Shown: positions 8,712 through 17,836, numbered from the stretch's first letter. The stretch: 64,000 bases of DNA from Bifidobacterium moukalabense DSM 27321 (GCF_000522505.1 NZ_AZMV01000001.1:62001-126000); one strand, 5' to 3'. The notes: generated from the letters alone by a model not told the origin. A program made the numbers and translations.

Positions 8712-10097
8712 TCATTCGTCGCTTAGGGCGATCTCTCTTTTTTCGATCCTCCGGCCACGCAGCTCAGGCAGAAGAACCACGAACAGCATGACGGCGAGGA
8801 CCGCGGTGAGCAGGTCGGCGAAGGCCTGTGCGGCGATGACCCCGTGGTATCCGGCCAATCCGCTGCCGGCGAACAAGGTGATGGCAAGCATCACACCCTG
8901 CCGGCTGACGGACAGCAGCAACGCCCCCAGAGCCTTGCCCGCGGACTGGAACGTGCAGGTGGTCACGAGCACCACCGACACGCATACGGTACTCAACAGC
9001 TGCACGCGCAGCATGCCGGTGCCGAGATCGACGATGCCGGCGTCGGTGCTGAAGAATCCCATCAGCGGACGGGCGCAGGCAATCAGTACCACGGTCATGG
9101 CCAATGCGAGCATGCCGAGGAACGAGTATGCGAACTTCAGCAACGCCTTCAACCGTCCCATGTTTCCGGCGCCATAGTTATAGCCGATGAGCGGCTGGCC
9201 GCCGAAGGCGAACGCCACGAGAATCATCACGGCGATCATCACGATCTTCAATGCGATGCCCATGGCCGCCACCGCGTCATTGCCGTATGGCAGCAGGAAA
9301 AGGTTGACCATGACGATGCCAAGACTTTGCATGAGATTGGTGACGGATGCCGGAATGCCGATGGCGAAGATGCCGCTCGCCTCCTGCCTGCTGATATCGA
9401 GACGCCCGCTTCGGAACATGAGTCGTGGATCGATGGACAGGTTGCGACTGCGTTTGAGCAGGAACCACACGAAGTAGATGTCGGTGCAGATGTTGGCGAT
9501 GACGGTCGCACCGGCGGAACCGGCGGCACCCCAGCCGAACACGTGGATGAACAGCGGGTTCAGGCAGATGTTGATGGCGGTTCCCGCGATCGAACCGACC
9601 GCGGAGGGGCCTGCGAAGCCTTCGGTGCGCAGCAGATTGCTCGGCGTCATCGACACGATGATGAACGGCGAGCCGAGAATGATCAGCGAATAGAACTGCG
9701 AGGCATACTGCCACGTGGAATCGTCGGCCCCAAGCATCGTGAGGATCGGGTCATGGAAGGTCAGGCCCAATATGATGACGATGACGCCGGTGAGTACGGC
9801 TCCCCAAAAGCAGAACACGCTCAGGCGCCGTCCGTCGTCGAAACGGCCTTTGCCGTAGAGACGCGAGATCACGGAGCTGCCGCCGAGTCCGAAGATGTCG
9901 CCAAGCGCAATCATCACGGTGAATACCGGGGTTGCGATGGAAACGCCCGCCACCATGTCGGTGTTGCCGGTGTGCGCGATGAAGTAGGTGTCCACGGTGT
10001 TGTAGACGAGGGTGACCATCATACTGAGTACGACGGGTATGGCCAAAGTCATATATGCGCGCGGGATCGGCGCCTTCTCAAACAGTTCGTTATCCAT
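8712..10097 (-). CDS. MATE family multidrug/cation exporter
   Basis: Twelve-helix membrane antiporter of the multidrug and toxin extrusion family. The start chosen is ATG 10097 (MDNELFEKAPIPRAYM), giving 461 aa; an extended frame runs to 10139 with a poor start. Family features are the N-terminal LAIPVVLSMMVTLVYNTVDTYFI, the AGVSIATPVF and GGSSVISRLYGKG segments repeated in the second half (GGQPLIGYNYGAGN), and the internal symmetry of two six-helix bundles. Substrate cannot be predicted. Confidence 0.88.
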   Translation of the reverse strand: MDNELFEKAPIPRAYMTLAIPVVLSMMVTLVYNTVDTYFIAHTGNTDMVAGVSIATPVFTVMIALGDIFGLGGSSVISRLYGKGRFDDGRRLSVFCFWGAVLTGVIVIILGLTFHDPILTMLGADDSTWQYASQFYSLIILGSPFIIVSMTPSNLLRTEGFAGPSAVGSIAGTAINICLNPLFIHVFGWGAAGSAGATVIANICTDIYFVWFLLKRSRNLSIDPRLMFRSGRLDISRQEASGIFAIGIPASVTNLMQSLGIVMVNLFLLPYGNDAVAAMGIALKIVMIAVMILVAFAFGGQPLIGYNYGAGNMGRLKALLKFAYSFLGMLALAMTVVLIACARPLMGFFSTDAGIVDLGTGMLRVQLLSTVCVSVVLVTTCTFQSAGKALGALLLSVSRQGVMLAITLFAGSGLAGYHGVIAAQAFADLLTAVLAVMLFVVLLPELRGRRIEKREIALSDE

Positions 10098-10230
10098 ATC
10101 AGGTGTAGAGGGTACAACCCTAAGCGGGACATTCGTCAATCGACGAGACGAAATCGTCCACGGAGCGAATCAGGGATAATTCAGGGCATTCCTGAATCCG
10201 TGGCGACATGGGTTCGTTAGGATTGTCCGT

Positions 10231-10593
10231 ATGAGACTTTTGGGCAATATTCTATGGCTGATTCTCGGCGGACTGGTTCTCGCTGCCTGCTGGGCCATCA
10301 TCGGCCTGGTGCTGTGCGCGACCATCATCGGCATCCCGCTGGGCGTGCAGGCGTTCAAGATGGCGGAATTGACGCTCACGCCGTTCGGCAAGAGCGTCGA
10401 ATATGGCGGCGGTGTCGGATCGGTGCTGCTCAACATCGTCTGGCTCGTGCTGGCGGGTGCTTGGATGGCCCTCGGCTATCTGTTCGCGGGCCTGCTTAAC
10501 TGCATGACCATCATCGGCATCCCCTTCGGCATCCAGTCATTCAAGATGGCCAAGCTGGCCCTGTGGCCGTTCGGCACGCAGATCTACGGCTGA
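10231..10593 (+). CDS. YccF domain inner-membrane protein
   Basis: Small membrane protein, 120 aa, made of two tandem YccF repeats: CATIIGIPLGVQAFKMAELTL and the matching CMTIIGIPFGIQSFKMAKLAL, each following a hydrophobic helix. Function of the family is unknown. The ATG at 10231 is clear. Monocistronic; the next gene is convergent. Confidence 0.85.
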   Translation: MRLLGNILWLILGGLVLAACWAIIGLVLCATIIGIPLGVQAFKMAELTLTPFGKSVEYGGGVGSVLLNIVWLVLAGAWMALGYLFAGLLNCMTIIGIPFGIQSFKMAKLALWPFGTQIYG

Positions 10594-10612
10594 TTTTTCC
10601 AGCGGCTAATCC

Positions 10613-11606
10613 TCAGCCTTTCAGTGGCATGCGGTTGTCGAGCGACTGACCGTTGGCGTAGCAGCGCACGTTGCCCAATGCGATGGCGATGATGCGCCGT
10701 TCCGTCACCTCCAGATGGTTGCCGCCCGCCACATGCGGGGTGATGAGGCAACGCGGCTCATTCCACAATGGCGATTCGGCCGGCAATGGTTCGGGCTCGG
10801 TCACGTCGAGGCCGGCACCCCGTAGCCTGCCGCCTGCGAGCGCCGCCGCAAGGGCTTCGGGGGTCGATGGCGTCGCCTCGGCCCGCGTTCAGTATCAGTG
10901 CTTCGGGTTTGAGCAGTGCCAGTCGTTCGGCATTCAGCAGATGGTACGTGGTTGGGGTGGATGGCACGCTCATGGAGATGACGTCGGCGTATGGCAGTGC
11001 CTGTTCGAGCGATTCGAAGCCGATGGTGTGGTCGATGCCCTCCGCTTCGACGGATGGGTTACGGCGCACGCCGATGGTTTCCATGCCGATGCCCTTGCAT
11101 AGTTTGGCGAAGTGCGAACCGATGTCGCCGGTGCCGATCATCAGTGCGGTCATGCCCGAGGGGCTTGATGCGCGGCCTGCGTCGGTCCAGTTTGCGTTGG
11201 CTTGATTTTTGGCGTAGATGTGCAGGTTTTTCATGAGCGCCCACATCATGGCGAACATGTGTTCGGACACGCTCTGCCCGTATGCGCCTGAGGCGTTGGT
11301 GAGCATGGATCCGGGTTGGAGTACGCCTGGTCGCTGATATTTGTCGACGCCGGCGCTCCAGGTTTGCAGCCATTCGAGTCTGGGGCATTTCGAGCAATCC
11401 TCCGGAGGTACGTTTCCGATGATCGCGGTCGCCGATGCGCGGAGGTCCTCCGGAATGCGGGCGTGCCAGTTCATGTTTCCCCGCTGTGCCGGGTCGCCTA
11501 CGAATTCCTGTGGCACTCCTTTGGCCGCGCGCATGAATTGCGCCTTCTCCGGCTCCGTCAACGGCAGGCAGTTGACGATGAGCTTGTGATTGTTCTCGAT
11601 TCCCAT
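10613..11606 (-). pseudogene. D-2-hydroxyacid dehydrogenase, NAD-binding, frameshifted
   Basis: Member of the 2-hydroxyacid dehydrogenase family that reduces 2-ketoacids with NAD(P)H. From ATG 11606 (MGIENNHKLIVNC) the frame contains the Rossmann motif GTGDIGSHFAKLCKGIG, the VPSTPTTYHLLNAE segment and [12 protein letters not shown]. It then leaves frame at a run of five G (10859-10863 on the plus strand). Dropping one G joins it to a continuing frame with [17 protein letters not shown] and TPHVAGG, the catalytic His region, ending at 10613. The restored length of about 330 aa is normal. It is either a real null allele or a one-base sequencing insertion. Confidence 0.85.
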
Positions 11607-11715
11607 GATCCTAACCCTAGAGTGGGCACCAGATAACCGTCTCAAATGCAGTCTCATTTTTCGGTCTTGTGTGTCTTTTCGATGACTATGGTTCGCAGCC
11701 GGAGGAATCGCTTTG

Positions 11716-12123
11716 ATGCCGGGATTTCGGCCGTCTAGCATGGGTTGCATGGCACAATCGCATGTTCTTCAGATCAAACGCATATACGATTCCGCGCAGC
11801 CTGCCGATGGTTACCGTGTTCTGGTGGATCGGGTGTGGCCGCGTGGCGTTTCCAAGGAGCGTGCGGGTCTTGACCGTTGGACCAAAACGGAGGTGACGCC
11901 CACCGCTGACCTACGCAAGTGGTTCGCCCACGATCCCGCTAAGTTCGATGAGTTCAGGGCACGGTACATCGAGCAGCTTGACGGGCGCGATGAGGCCGCC
12001 GAATTCGTGTCGGACGTGCGCGATCATCTGCGAACCGGAAACGTCACCCTGCTCTATGCCGCCAAGGATCCCGCTTGCAACCACGCCGTCATCCTACGTG
12101 ACTGGATTGCCGAGCATCTGTGA
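11716..12123 (+). CDS. DUF488 family (YeaO-like) protein
   Basis: Cytosolic DUF488 protein of unknown function. Hallmarks are IKRIYD, YRVLVDRVWPRG(VS)KE, LDRWTK, LRKWFAHDP and VTLLYAAKD...NHAVILRDWI. A GGAGGA at 11701 places the ATG at 11716, giving 135 aa. The family usually begins closer to the QIKRIYD block, so ATG 11749 is an alternative. It lies divergently from the hydroxyacid dehydrogenase. Confidence 0.85.
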   Translation: MPGFRPSSMGCMAQSHVLQIKRIYDSAQPADGYRVLVDRVWPRGVSKERAGLDRWTKTEVTPTADLRKWFAHDPAKFDEFRARYIEQLDGRDEAAEFVSDVRDHLRTGNVTLLYAAKDPACNHAVILRDWIAEHL

Positions 12124-12147
12124 CCCGTCCGTTCCCGGTGGGCGGCA

Positions 12148-12627
12148 TCAGATTCCCAGTTCGTCCGTATCGAAGATGATGGTCACGGGGCCGTCGTTGG
12201 TCAGGTTCACGCGCATGTGGGCGCCGAAACGGCCTTCCTTCACCACAAGGCCTTCGGCTCGCAGCGCCTCGTTGAACTGCCGCCATATCCTGTCGGCATG
12301 GTCCGGCGCCCCCGCTTTCACGAAGCTCGGGCGGTTGCCTTTGCGCGCGTCCGCATACAACGTGAACTGAGAGATGGAGAGGATCGAGCCGTTCACATCG
12401 TGAATGGAACGGTTCATTTTGCCGTTGTCGTCTTCGAACACGCGCAGATTCGAGATTTTATGTGCCAGCCACGCGATCTGCCTGGCGCCGTCCGAATCCT
12501 CCACGCCGACAAGCAGCACATACCCGACGCCGATTCGCTGTGGCTCGAAGGTGGGATCCCGTTCGCCGGTGAGCTCGTCCACCACGTCCACGGACCCGTC
12601 GCTGACTTTCTGAAGCACAATACGCAT
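12148..12627 (-). CDS. dtd: D-aminoacyl-tRNA deacylase
   Basis: Removes D-amino acids (and mischarged Gly) from tRNAs. At 159 aa it has both family signatures: SISQFTLYADARKGNRPSF (the SQxxL box with the active Thr) and the C-terminal LTNDGPVTI (the NxGPxT box) that forms the cross-subunit substrate wall. The ATG at 12627 gives the canonical MRIVLQKVS start. A degenerate paralogue lies 2 kb away at 14389. Confidence 0.95.
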   Translation of the reverse strand: MRIVLQKVSDGSVDVVDELTGERDPTFEPQRIGVGYVLLVGVEDSDGARQIAWLAHKISNLRVFEDDNGKMNRSIHDVNGSILSISQFTLYADARKGNRPSFVKAGAPDHADRIWRQFNEALRAEGLVVKEGRFGAHMRVNLTNDGPVTIIFDTDELGI

Positions 12628-12665
12628 GCCTCTTTCTTACCCCCACCCCGGCATAACCACAGCCG

Positions 12666-12734
12666 GATGACGGTGCGGACATAGGCTCCACCCTTGAAGA
12701 TCAGGGAACGTTCCGCCCGTCCCGCACCGTCATC
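12666..12734. terminator. Long inverted repeat between dtd and SDR gene
   Basis: GATGACGGTGCGG (12666-12678) pairs with CCGCACCGTCATC (12722-12734) around a 43-base loop. It sits immediately 3' of the SDR gene and upstream of dtd. It may terminate the SDR transcript, although no T run follows. Confidence 0.45.
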
Positions 12735-12744
12735 ATGCGGCTGT

Positions 12745-13551
12745 TCAGTTGGTGCCGATGCTCATGGTCTCCGGCAGCGTGCTGCCACCGTCGATGACCA
12801 CTTGCGCGCCGGTGATGTAGCTGGCCTCGTCGGAACCCAGGAAGGCGAACAGTTCGCCCACTTCGGTCGGTTTGGCCAGTCGTTTCATTGGCACGCCGAC
12901 CGCGATGTCGTTGATGGCGGATTCCGGATCGTCCGGATTGGATTCGACCGCCATCTTCTCCACCATCGGGGTGCGCGCATAACCCAGCTGCGAGCAGTTG
13001 ACTCGGATGTTACGGTCGGCGTATTCCACTGCCAGGCATTTGGTCAGCCCCACAAGTGCGGCCTTGGTCATGGCGTAGGCCGCCTCACCGGCATCGGCCA
13101 CGATGTCGCCGGTCACGGAGGAGGCGATCACGATTGCGCCGCCACCGTTCTCCAACATGTGCGGCACCACCGCCTGGCAGGTGTTCCACACGCCCTTGAT
13201 GTTCACATCGATGTGGAAGTCACGCATCTCGTCAGGCATCCGCTCGAACGGCGCAAGCTGACATACGCCGGCATTGCAGCAGGCGATGTCGATCGTGCCG
13301 AAAGCGTCCACCGTTGTTCCGGCGGCCGCGATCATCTGATCCTTGTCGGCCACATTGGCCACAACGGTCACGATGTCGGCATTCGGGTACATTTCACGGA
13401 TCTTGTCCGCACTCCTGTCGACATCGGCCGACAGGTCGACCATGCAGATCTTCGCACCGTACTTGGCGTACACTTGCGCGATCCCCTCGCCCAGGCCCGC
13501 CGCGGCCCCGGTGATGATGGCGACTTTGCCTTCGAGTTTCGGTTGGACCAT
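12745..13551 (-). CDS. SDR family oxidoreductase
   Basis: Classical short-chain dehydrogenase, about 268 aa. The N-terminal cofactor motif is VAIITGAAAGLGEGIA (TGxxxGxG), followed by VDLS with Asp at the end of beta-2, suggesting NAD(H). CCNAG stands in for NNAG, VIASSVTG supplies the Ser and YAMTK the Tyr/Lys of the catalytic triad. AAAGGAG sits 6 bases before ATG 13551, so the longer frame to 13590 is not needed. Substrate unknown. The adjacent remnant of a zinc alcohol dehydrogenase suggests both once belonged to a polyol/sugar-acid operon (inference). Confidence 0.87.
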   Translation of the reverse strand: MVQPKLEGKVAIITGAAAGLGEGIAQVYAKYGAKICMVDLSADVDRSADKIREMYPNADIVTVVANVADKDQMIAAAGTTVDAFGTIDIACCNAGVCQLAPFERMPDEMRDFHIDVNIKGVWNTCQAVVPHMLENGGGAIVIASSVTGDIVADAGEAAYAMTKAALVGLTKCLAVEYADRNIRVNCSQLGYARTPMVEKMAVESNPDDPESAINDIAVGVPMKRLAKPTEVGELFAFLGSDEASYITGAQVVIDGGSTLPETMSIGTN

Positions 13552-13659
13552 GATCACTCCTTTGTTTGCGACATCATTGCCGGTTATCATCCGTCACCGT
13601 GTAAGTAATGTTAGGGCTCTTTGCGCATCAGGTCCAGCCGTCATACGGTCCGGCAGCCC

Positions 13660-13860
13660 GTCGGCGCAGCTAGCCCGTCGGGAGTGCCTCCGTTCGAGCC
13701 ACGCAGGTCGCACTGATTGACGATAAGCGACTTCGAATCGATGGTGGTCTCCAGCTTGCCCATGCCGACGAGCACGACCACGCCACCCAGTCCGATGACG
13801 TCCACCGCATCCGCCGTGGTGGTGCCGAAGCACAGCCATACGTGCATTTTATTTTGGCGG
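13660..13860 (-). pseudogene. Remnant of zinc-type (MDR) alcohol dehydrogenase, cofactor domain only
   Basis: The reverse strand from about 13860 reads CFGTTTADAVDVIGLGGVVV, then LVGMGKLETTIDSKSLIVNQ and LRGSNGG. This is the standard beta-alpha run at the end of the Rossmann domain of MDR alcohol/polyol dehydrogenases. There is no start, no zinc-binding N-terminal domain and a short out-of-family tail, so this is a truncated gene. It lies directly upstream of the SDR gene in the same orientation. Confidence 0.6.
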
Positions 13861-13863
13861 CCC

Positions 13864-14232
13864 CTAGTAGCCATGCGCGTGCAGGTAGGCGTCGTCGAAG
13901 CCGAAATAGTGGCCGATCTCGTGCAGTACGGTCTTGCGGATCTGTTCGACCATCTGCTCGCGGGTGGCACATACCCGCTCGTGCGGGCCCTTGAAAATAG
14001 TGATCACGTCCGGCATCACACCACTGTAGGCCGTGGTCCGCTGTGTGATGGAGATCCCTTCATACAGTCCCAGCAACTCACCGCCCGCGTCGCACATCGT
14101 GCCCAACTCCCGCTCGTTCGGCTCCTGTGCCATGGCAATCCCCACGTTCTCCAGCACCTGCTTGAACCTGTCGGGAATGCCCGCGAGCGCGTCTTCGATG
14201 GCCCGCTCGAACTCGTCGTCGCTCATCTTCAT
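13864..14232 (-). CDS. Minimal zincin metallopeptidase (HExxH) family protein
   Basis: Compact 122-aa metallopeptidase-like protein. The zinc motif is VLHEIGHYFGFDDAYLHAHGY (HExxHxxGxxD), near the C-terminus. The N-terminal MKMSDDEFERAIEDALAGIP is typical of the small actinobacterial 'metallopeptidase family protein' group. Cytosolic, no signal peptide. In-family start at ATG 14232 (ATG 14226 also possible). Substrate unknown. Confidence 0.85.
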   Translation of the reverse strand: MKMSDDEFERAIEDALAGIPDRFKQVLENVGIAMAQEPNERELGTMCDAGGELLGLYEGISITQRTTAYSGVMPDVITIFKGPHERVCATREQMVEQIRKTVLHEIGHYFGFDDAYLHAHGY

Positions 14233-14388
14233 GTCGCCGACTTTAGCAGCTGAACCTCAGGCTTGTACCTCTCTTTAAGCAGGTAGCATGAGTCTGAACT
14301 GTCCGACTTACTCCATGCCGCAATCTCGCGATCATAGTCCGCTGATCGCGGTCCGCGTAAAGCATTGCCGCCGGCCTACACTGAAAAC

Positions 14389-14856
14389 ATGAGGATTTCC
14401 GTGCAGCGTGTGAGCGAGGCGAGCGTCGCCGTTCTGAACGAGCTCGGCACGCTCGATCCGACGTTCGATTTGCGGCAAATCGGTCTTGGCTTACTGCTGA
14501 CCGTCGAAATCGAACCCGACGATGATGAGACCGTGATCGCCAGGATGACGAATCGCGTCCTCACGTTGCGTTGTTTCGATGGACCGCAAGGTGCGCTTTC
14601 TCAGTCTATACAGGAAATCCACGGGGAGATTCTTTCCATTCCGCAACCGCTTACCTCGTTGCACCACCCCGCTACCGGACGCCCCCGGCTTGTTGCCGAA
14701 GATACCGATGATGAACACGCCAGTCTCATGTGGATCCGTTTCGACGAGGCTCTCCGCTCGGGCAATGTTCCCGTATATGAAGGGCGATATGGCGCCCGCA
14801 TGCGCATCGGCTCCGTCGCCGACGCCCCGCTTCAACTCACCCTCATTGCCGATTAG
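14389..14856 (+). CDS. Degenerate D-aminoacyl-tRNA deacylase paralogue
   Basis: 155-aa Dtd-fold protein beginning MRISVQRVSEASVAVLNELG at ATG 14389, closely parallel to the start of dtd. The architecture is retained (RCFDGPQGALSQSIQEIHG matching the FEDDNGKMNRSIHDVNG segment; RFDEALRSG...YEGRYGARMRI matching QFNEALRAE...KEGRFGAHMRV). Both catalytic boxes are altered: the SQFTL site reads SIPQPLTSLH, and the NxGPxT site reads VADAPLQLT. It is therefore probably not a Dtd deacylase. It may bind dtd or tRNA, or have drifted to another substrate. Confidence 0.8.
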   Translation: MRISVQRVSEASVAVLNELGTLDPTFDLRQIGLGLLLTVEIEPDDDETVIARMTNRVLTLRCFDGPQGALSQSIQEIHGEILSIPQPLTSLHHPATGRPRLVAEDTDDEHASLMWIRFDEALRSGNVPVYEGRYGARMRIGSVADAPLQLTLIAD

Positions 14857-14900
14857 ATGATAGACCACCGTCGCACCGTCGACCACAAGAAAGGATCCGT

Positions 14901-15926
14901 ATGACCAGCATCAGCCCGACCGACGAACAGGCTCTGCGCGAGCTGCCGAAGGCGGAGCTTCACCTGCATATCGAAGGCACCCTCGAACCGGAGCTGGCCA
15001 TGAAGCTGGCCGAGCGCAACAACGTCAGCCTGCCGTTCGCCGATCTCGACGATCTCAAGGCCCATTACGAGTTCGAGAATCTCCAGTCGTTTCTGGACCT
15101 GTACTACCAGCTCATGTCCGTGCTGCGCACCAGGCAGGACTTCACCGACCTCATGCTCGCCTATCTGGCACGGGCGAATGCCGACGGCGTGCGCAGGGCG
15201 GAGATCTTCTTCGACCCTCAAGTGCACATGAGCAATGGTCTCGATTTTGATCTGGTGCTTGACGGCCTGCTTGAAGGTCTTCGCATCGGTCATGAACGTT
15301 TCGGCATCGACGGCGGTCTCATCATGAGCATCATCAGGGACATGCCCGTCGATTCAGCCGAGGCGCTGCTTGATACCGCGACTTCACGGGCCGATGACCT
15401 GCTCGGCATCGGTCTGGATTCCGCCGAAGTCGGGTACCCGCCGGAACTGTTCGGACATGTATACGAGCGCGCGGCGCGACTTGGTTTGCATCTCGTCGCG
15501 CACGCCGGCGAGGAAGGTCCGGCCGATTACGTCCGTCGGGCGTTGGACTTCCTGCATGTCGAACGCATTGACCATGGTGTGCACGCCGCCGCCGATAATG
15601 ATCTGGTGGCGCGAATCGCCCGCGACGGAATCGCGTTGACGGTGTGCCCGTTGTCAAGCCATCGTCTGCAGGTGGTGCGGGATGTGGCCGATCTTCCGGT
15701 GCGCCAACTGCTCGACGCCGGTGTGAAAGTGACGCTCAATTCCGATGATCCCGCCTACTTCGGCGGGTATATCGGCGACAACTACATCGCCATGGCACGG
15801 ACCGGCATGAGCTTGGACGAGCTGGCCACCATCGCGGAATACTCGCTGGAGGCCTCATTCGCAACCCCTGAGCAGAAGGCCATTTACGCCAATGCCCTAG
15901 CTGACTGGAAACGCATCCACCTTTAG
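14901..15926 (+). CDS. add: Adenosine/adenine deaminase family protein
   Basis: Zinc-dependent purine deaminase, 341 aa, ATG 14901 preceded by AGAAAGGATC. Metal ligands are visible in KAELHLHIEGTL (HxH), VAHAGEEG, RIDHGVHA and the Asp pair in LNSDDPAYFGGY. The SDDPAYFGGY form and the PLSSHRLQVV segment resemble the adenine deaminase branch (type 2) more than classical adenosine deaminase, so base specificity is uncertain. Role: purine salvage, releasing ammonia. The transcript end is close to a disrupted macrodomain gene start. Confidence 0.85.
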   Translation: MTSISPTDEQALRELPKAELHLHIEGTLEPELAMKLAERNNVSLPFADLDDLKAHYEFENLQSFLDLYYQLMSVLRTRQDFTDLMLAYLARANADGVRRAEIFFDPQVHMSNGLDFDLVLDGLLEGLRIGHERFGIDGGLIMSIIRDMPVDSAEALLDTATSRADDLLGIGLDSAEVGYPPELFGHVYERAARLGLHLVAHAGEEGPADYVRRALDFLHVERIDHGVHAAADNDLVARIARDGIALTVCPLSSHRLQVVRDVADLPVRQLLDAGVKVTLNSDDPAYFGGYIGDNYIAMARTGMSLDELATIAEYSLEASFATPEQKAIYANALADWKRIHL

Positions 15927-16070
15927 AAGTCCAGAACCTGGCGCCCTTTGACAAAGTCCAGAAGACCATCATCCGACTTCGTGCACACAAAGGCTGAATT
16001 CGCGCGCATGTCGGATGGTGGTCTCCATGACCGACCGTGCAATGACATGTCAGCAACGTACAGTTGCACG

Positions 16071-16094
16071 TATTCGGATAGGAGTATCCGAATA
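16071..16094. promoter_or_regulatory. Perfect 10-bp-arm palindrome upstream of the truncated macrodomain gene
   Basis: TATTCGGATA-GGAG-TATCCGAATA is an exact inverted repeat ending 14 bases before the ATG at 16109. Size and placement are those of a dimeric repressor operator. The intact macrodomain copy at 21203 has different upstream DNA and lacks it. The cognate regulator is not identifiable. Confidence 0.55.
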
Positions 16095-16101
16095 AGAGAG
16101 A

Positions 16102-16156
16102 AGCGATCATGGCATTTTCCGTGGTGCATCAGGACATCACCGGCATGCACGTGGAC
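16102..16156 (+). repeat. Left 55-bp direct repeat of macrodomain gene start
   Basis: This 55-bp segment starts AGCGATC and runs through the first 16 codons of a macrodomain gene. It recurs at 21196-21250 with a single difference, the start codon (ATG here, GTG there). The repeat brackets the 5-kb insert. Confidence 0.85.
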
Positions 16157-16321
16157 ACGAGAGCGTCAACATTCCCGTCCGCCATAGGCACGAATGTAGA
16201 TTTTGCCACACGCGACAAGATAGCAATTCGTACCGCAGTTACAATGCATCAAGAATCATCAAACCATTCAATCTCATTACTTATGGCGACTCACTGCATT
16301 TGTTCAGTTCGACAGCCATAA
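16109..16321 (+). pseudogene. 5' fragment of macrodomain gene
   Basis: ATG 16109 begins MAFSVVHQDITGMHVD, identical to the start of the intact macrodomain gene at 21203. After 16 codons it runs into unrelated sequence (TRASTFPSAIG...), with no ADP-ribose-binding NAAN or GGG loops. It is the stub left at the left end of the 5-kb insert. It retains the palindromic operator upstream. Confidence 0.7.
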
Positions 16322-16550
16322 CGTCCGCACACCCTTTGAGATTCACTTGAATCGTTCAATTTTTTTTAAACCATAATGGCCATTTCTTCCTGACGGACTT
16401 CATTATTCCGTCATTATCAGGTAATCGGCCTGATATCACTGTCCCCTACATTGCACATAGAAGGCCTTCCAATGACAGACGTCATTTCAATTTCCAGCAC
16501 TCAAATTTGCAAACTACCTACCATCGTCAGGTTGAAGAGAGGAAGTGGCT
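16322..16550. other. AT-rich leader region of the insert
   Basis: About 230 bp without a gene. It contains a T8/A run near 16360 and a small inverted repeat GACGGA...TCCGTC (about 16393-16413). It presumably holds the promoter of the binding-protein gene that follows; no convincing -35/-10 pair was assigned. Confidence 0.35.
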
Positions 16551-17813
16551 ATGAACAGGAGCACCTCGGATAAGACATTCATCGCAGCATTGACATGTCT
16601 TACGCTCATTGCGACACCGGCACTAGCCGGATGCGACGACACATCATCATCGACAGGCGATACCGGCTCATCGTCAGTAAGAACCGATTTCATGCTCGGC
16701 GGGCTATTCCCCGAGACAGGATCCCTAAGCTATGTCGCCCCAGGTCAGATGGCGGCGTTCAAACTTGCGATCAAAGACATCAATGACGCCGGTGGTGTGC
16801 TTGGCAACAAGATTGATAGCTATATCGCCGATGTTAATGATGCGGATCACGCCGATCAGAACACCTCAGCGGTACAGTCCGTGTTGGCGAAGGACCCAAG
16901 TGTCATCGTCGGAAATCCGTCAAGCGGCGTGGTCAAGAATACATACCATGAGATTGAGGGAGCTAAGGTCACGATGATCTCGAATGGTGCAACCGCGGCT
17001 TCTCTGTCAGGAATCAGTGATTATTTCTTCCGCACCGTACCGCCAGATACGGTACAGGGCGTGGTCTTGGCTGATGCAATCGTGCAGGATGGCGTGCAGA
17101 ACCTCGCCATCGCCTGCTTTAACGATGAGGCCGGCATCGGTATCCGTGACATCGTTGTTAAGAAGGTCGAGGCTGCAGGTGTCAATGTGATCTACGGCGG
17201 CAAAGACACGTTTGACCCCACTGAAAAGAATTTTGGATCGTTGGCCGCAAGCATTAAAGCCAGTGGCGCAGATGCAATCCTAGTCATCGCATTCGATCAG
17301 ACCGTCCCATTGGTCAAAAGCATGGCTGGAGTCGGCATCGATACCAGCAAGCTGTATTTTTTTGACGGCAACATGTCTGATTATTCGAGCAAATTCGAGG
17401 CTGGATTACTTAACGGCGACAAGGGTACCATCCCCGGAGCAGTTGCCGCCAGCGACTTCCGTGAACGGCTTAAGACCATTGATGATTCGCTGACTACGTA
17501 TACATTCAGCGCAGAAACATACGACGCGGTCGTCCTCGCCGCGCTGGCTGCACAGGAGGGCGGAAGCGCCGACAGTGAGACCATTCGCAAGACTTTACCT
17601 GCAGTATCCGGAACGGACAACGGCATCGAATGTTCCACATACAAGGAATGCAAGGCTCTAATTAAGAACGGTAAGAGAATCGCCTATCACGGCATGGCCA
17701 GTATCGGCGCGTTCAATGACAAGCATGATCCGAGTTCCGCATACATCGGTGTCTACACCTATGACGAAGACAATATGCCGCAATTCGATCACTCCCAGCA
17801 GGGGAACGTGTGA
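16551..17813 (+). CDS. ABC transporter substrate-binding lipoprotein, branched-chain amino acid (LIVBP) type
   Basis: Extracellular periplasmic-binding-protein-like lipoprotein, 420 aa. A signal peptide ends in the lipobox TPALAGC (Cys at about residue 27). The mature part begins with the LIVBP signature LGGLFPETGSLSYVAPGQMA, followed by AFKLAIKDINDAGGVLGNKI and SGVVKNTYHEIEGAKV. GAGAGG lies 8 bases before ATG 16551. No permease or ATPase is adjacent, so it either feeds a transporter elsewhere or acts as a sensor. A ligand related to the neighbouring PLP enzyme's amino acid substrate is plausible (inference). Confidence 0.88.
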   Translation: MNRSTSDKTFIAALTCLTLIATPALAGCDDTSSSTGDTGSSSVRTDFMLGGLFPETGSLSYVAPGQMAAFKLAIKDINDAGGVLGNKIDSYIADVNDADHADQNTSAVQSVLAKDPSVIVGNPSSGVVKNTYHEIEGAKVTMISNGATAASLSGISDYFFRTVPPDTVQGVVLADAIVQDGVQNLAIACFNDEAGIGIRDIVVKKVEAAGVNVIYGGKDTFDPTEKNFGSLAASIKASGADAILVIAFDQTVPLVKSMAGVGIDTSKLYFFDGNMSDYSSKFEAGLLNGDKGTIPGAVAASDFRERLKTIDDSLTTYTFSAETYDAVVLAALAAQEGGSADSETIRKTLPAVSGTDNGIECSTYKECKALIKNGKRIAYHGMASIGAFNDKHDPSSAYIGVYTYDEDNMPQFDHSQQGNV

Positions 17814-17836
17814 TATTCTGCGAGCCACTAGGTTGT

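Noticed and set aside
8844..10220. 458-codon plus-strand open frame
   Set aside because: Antisense to the MATE exporter, rich in H/D/G/E without domain motifs; shadow frame.
12148..12627. Assigning the two Dtd proteins as equal duplicates
   Set aside because: Only the 12148 copy has intact SQFTL and NxGPxT boxes.
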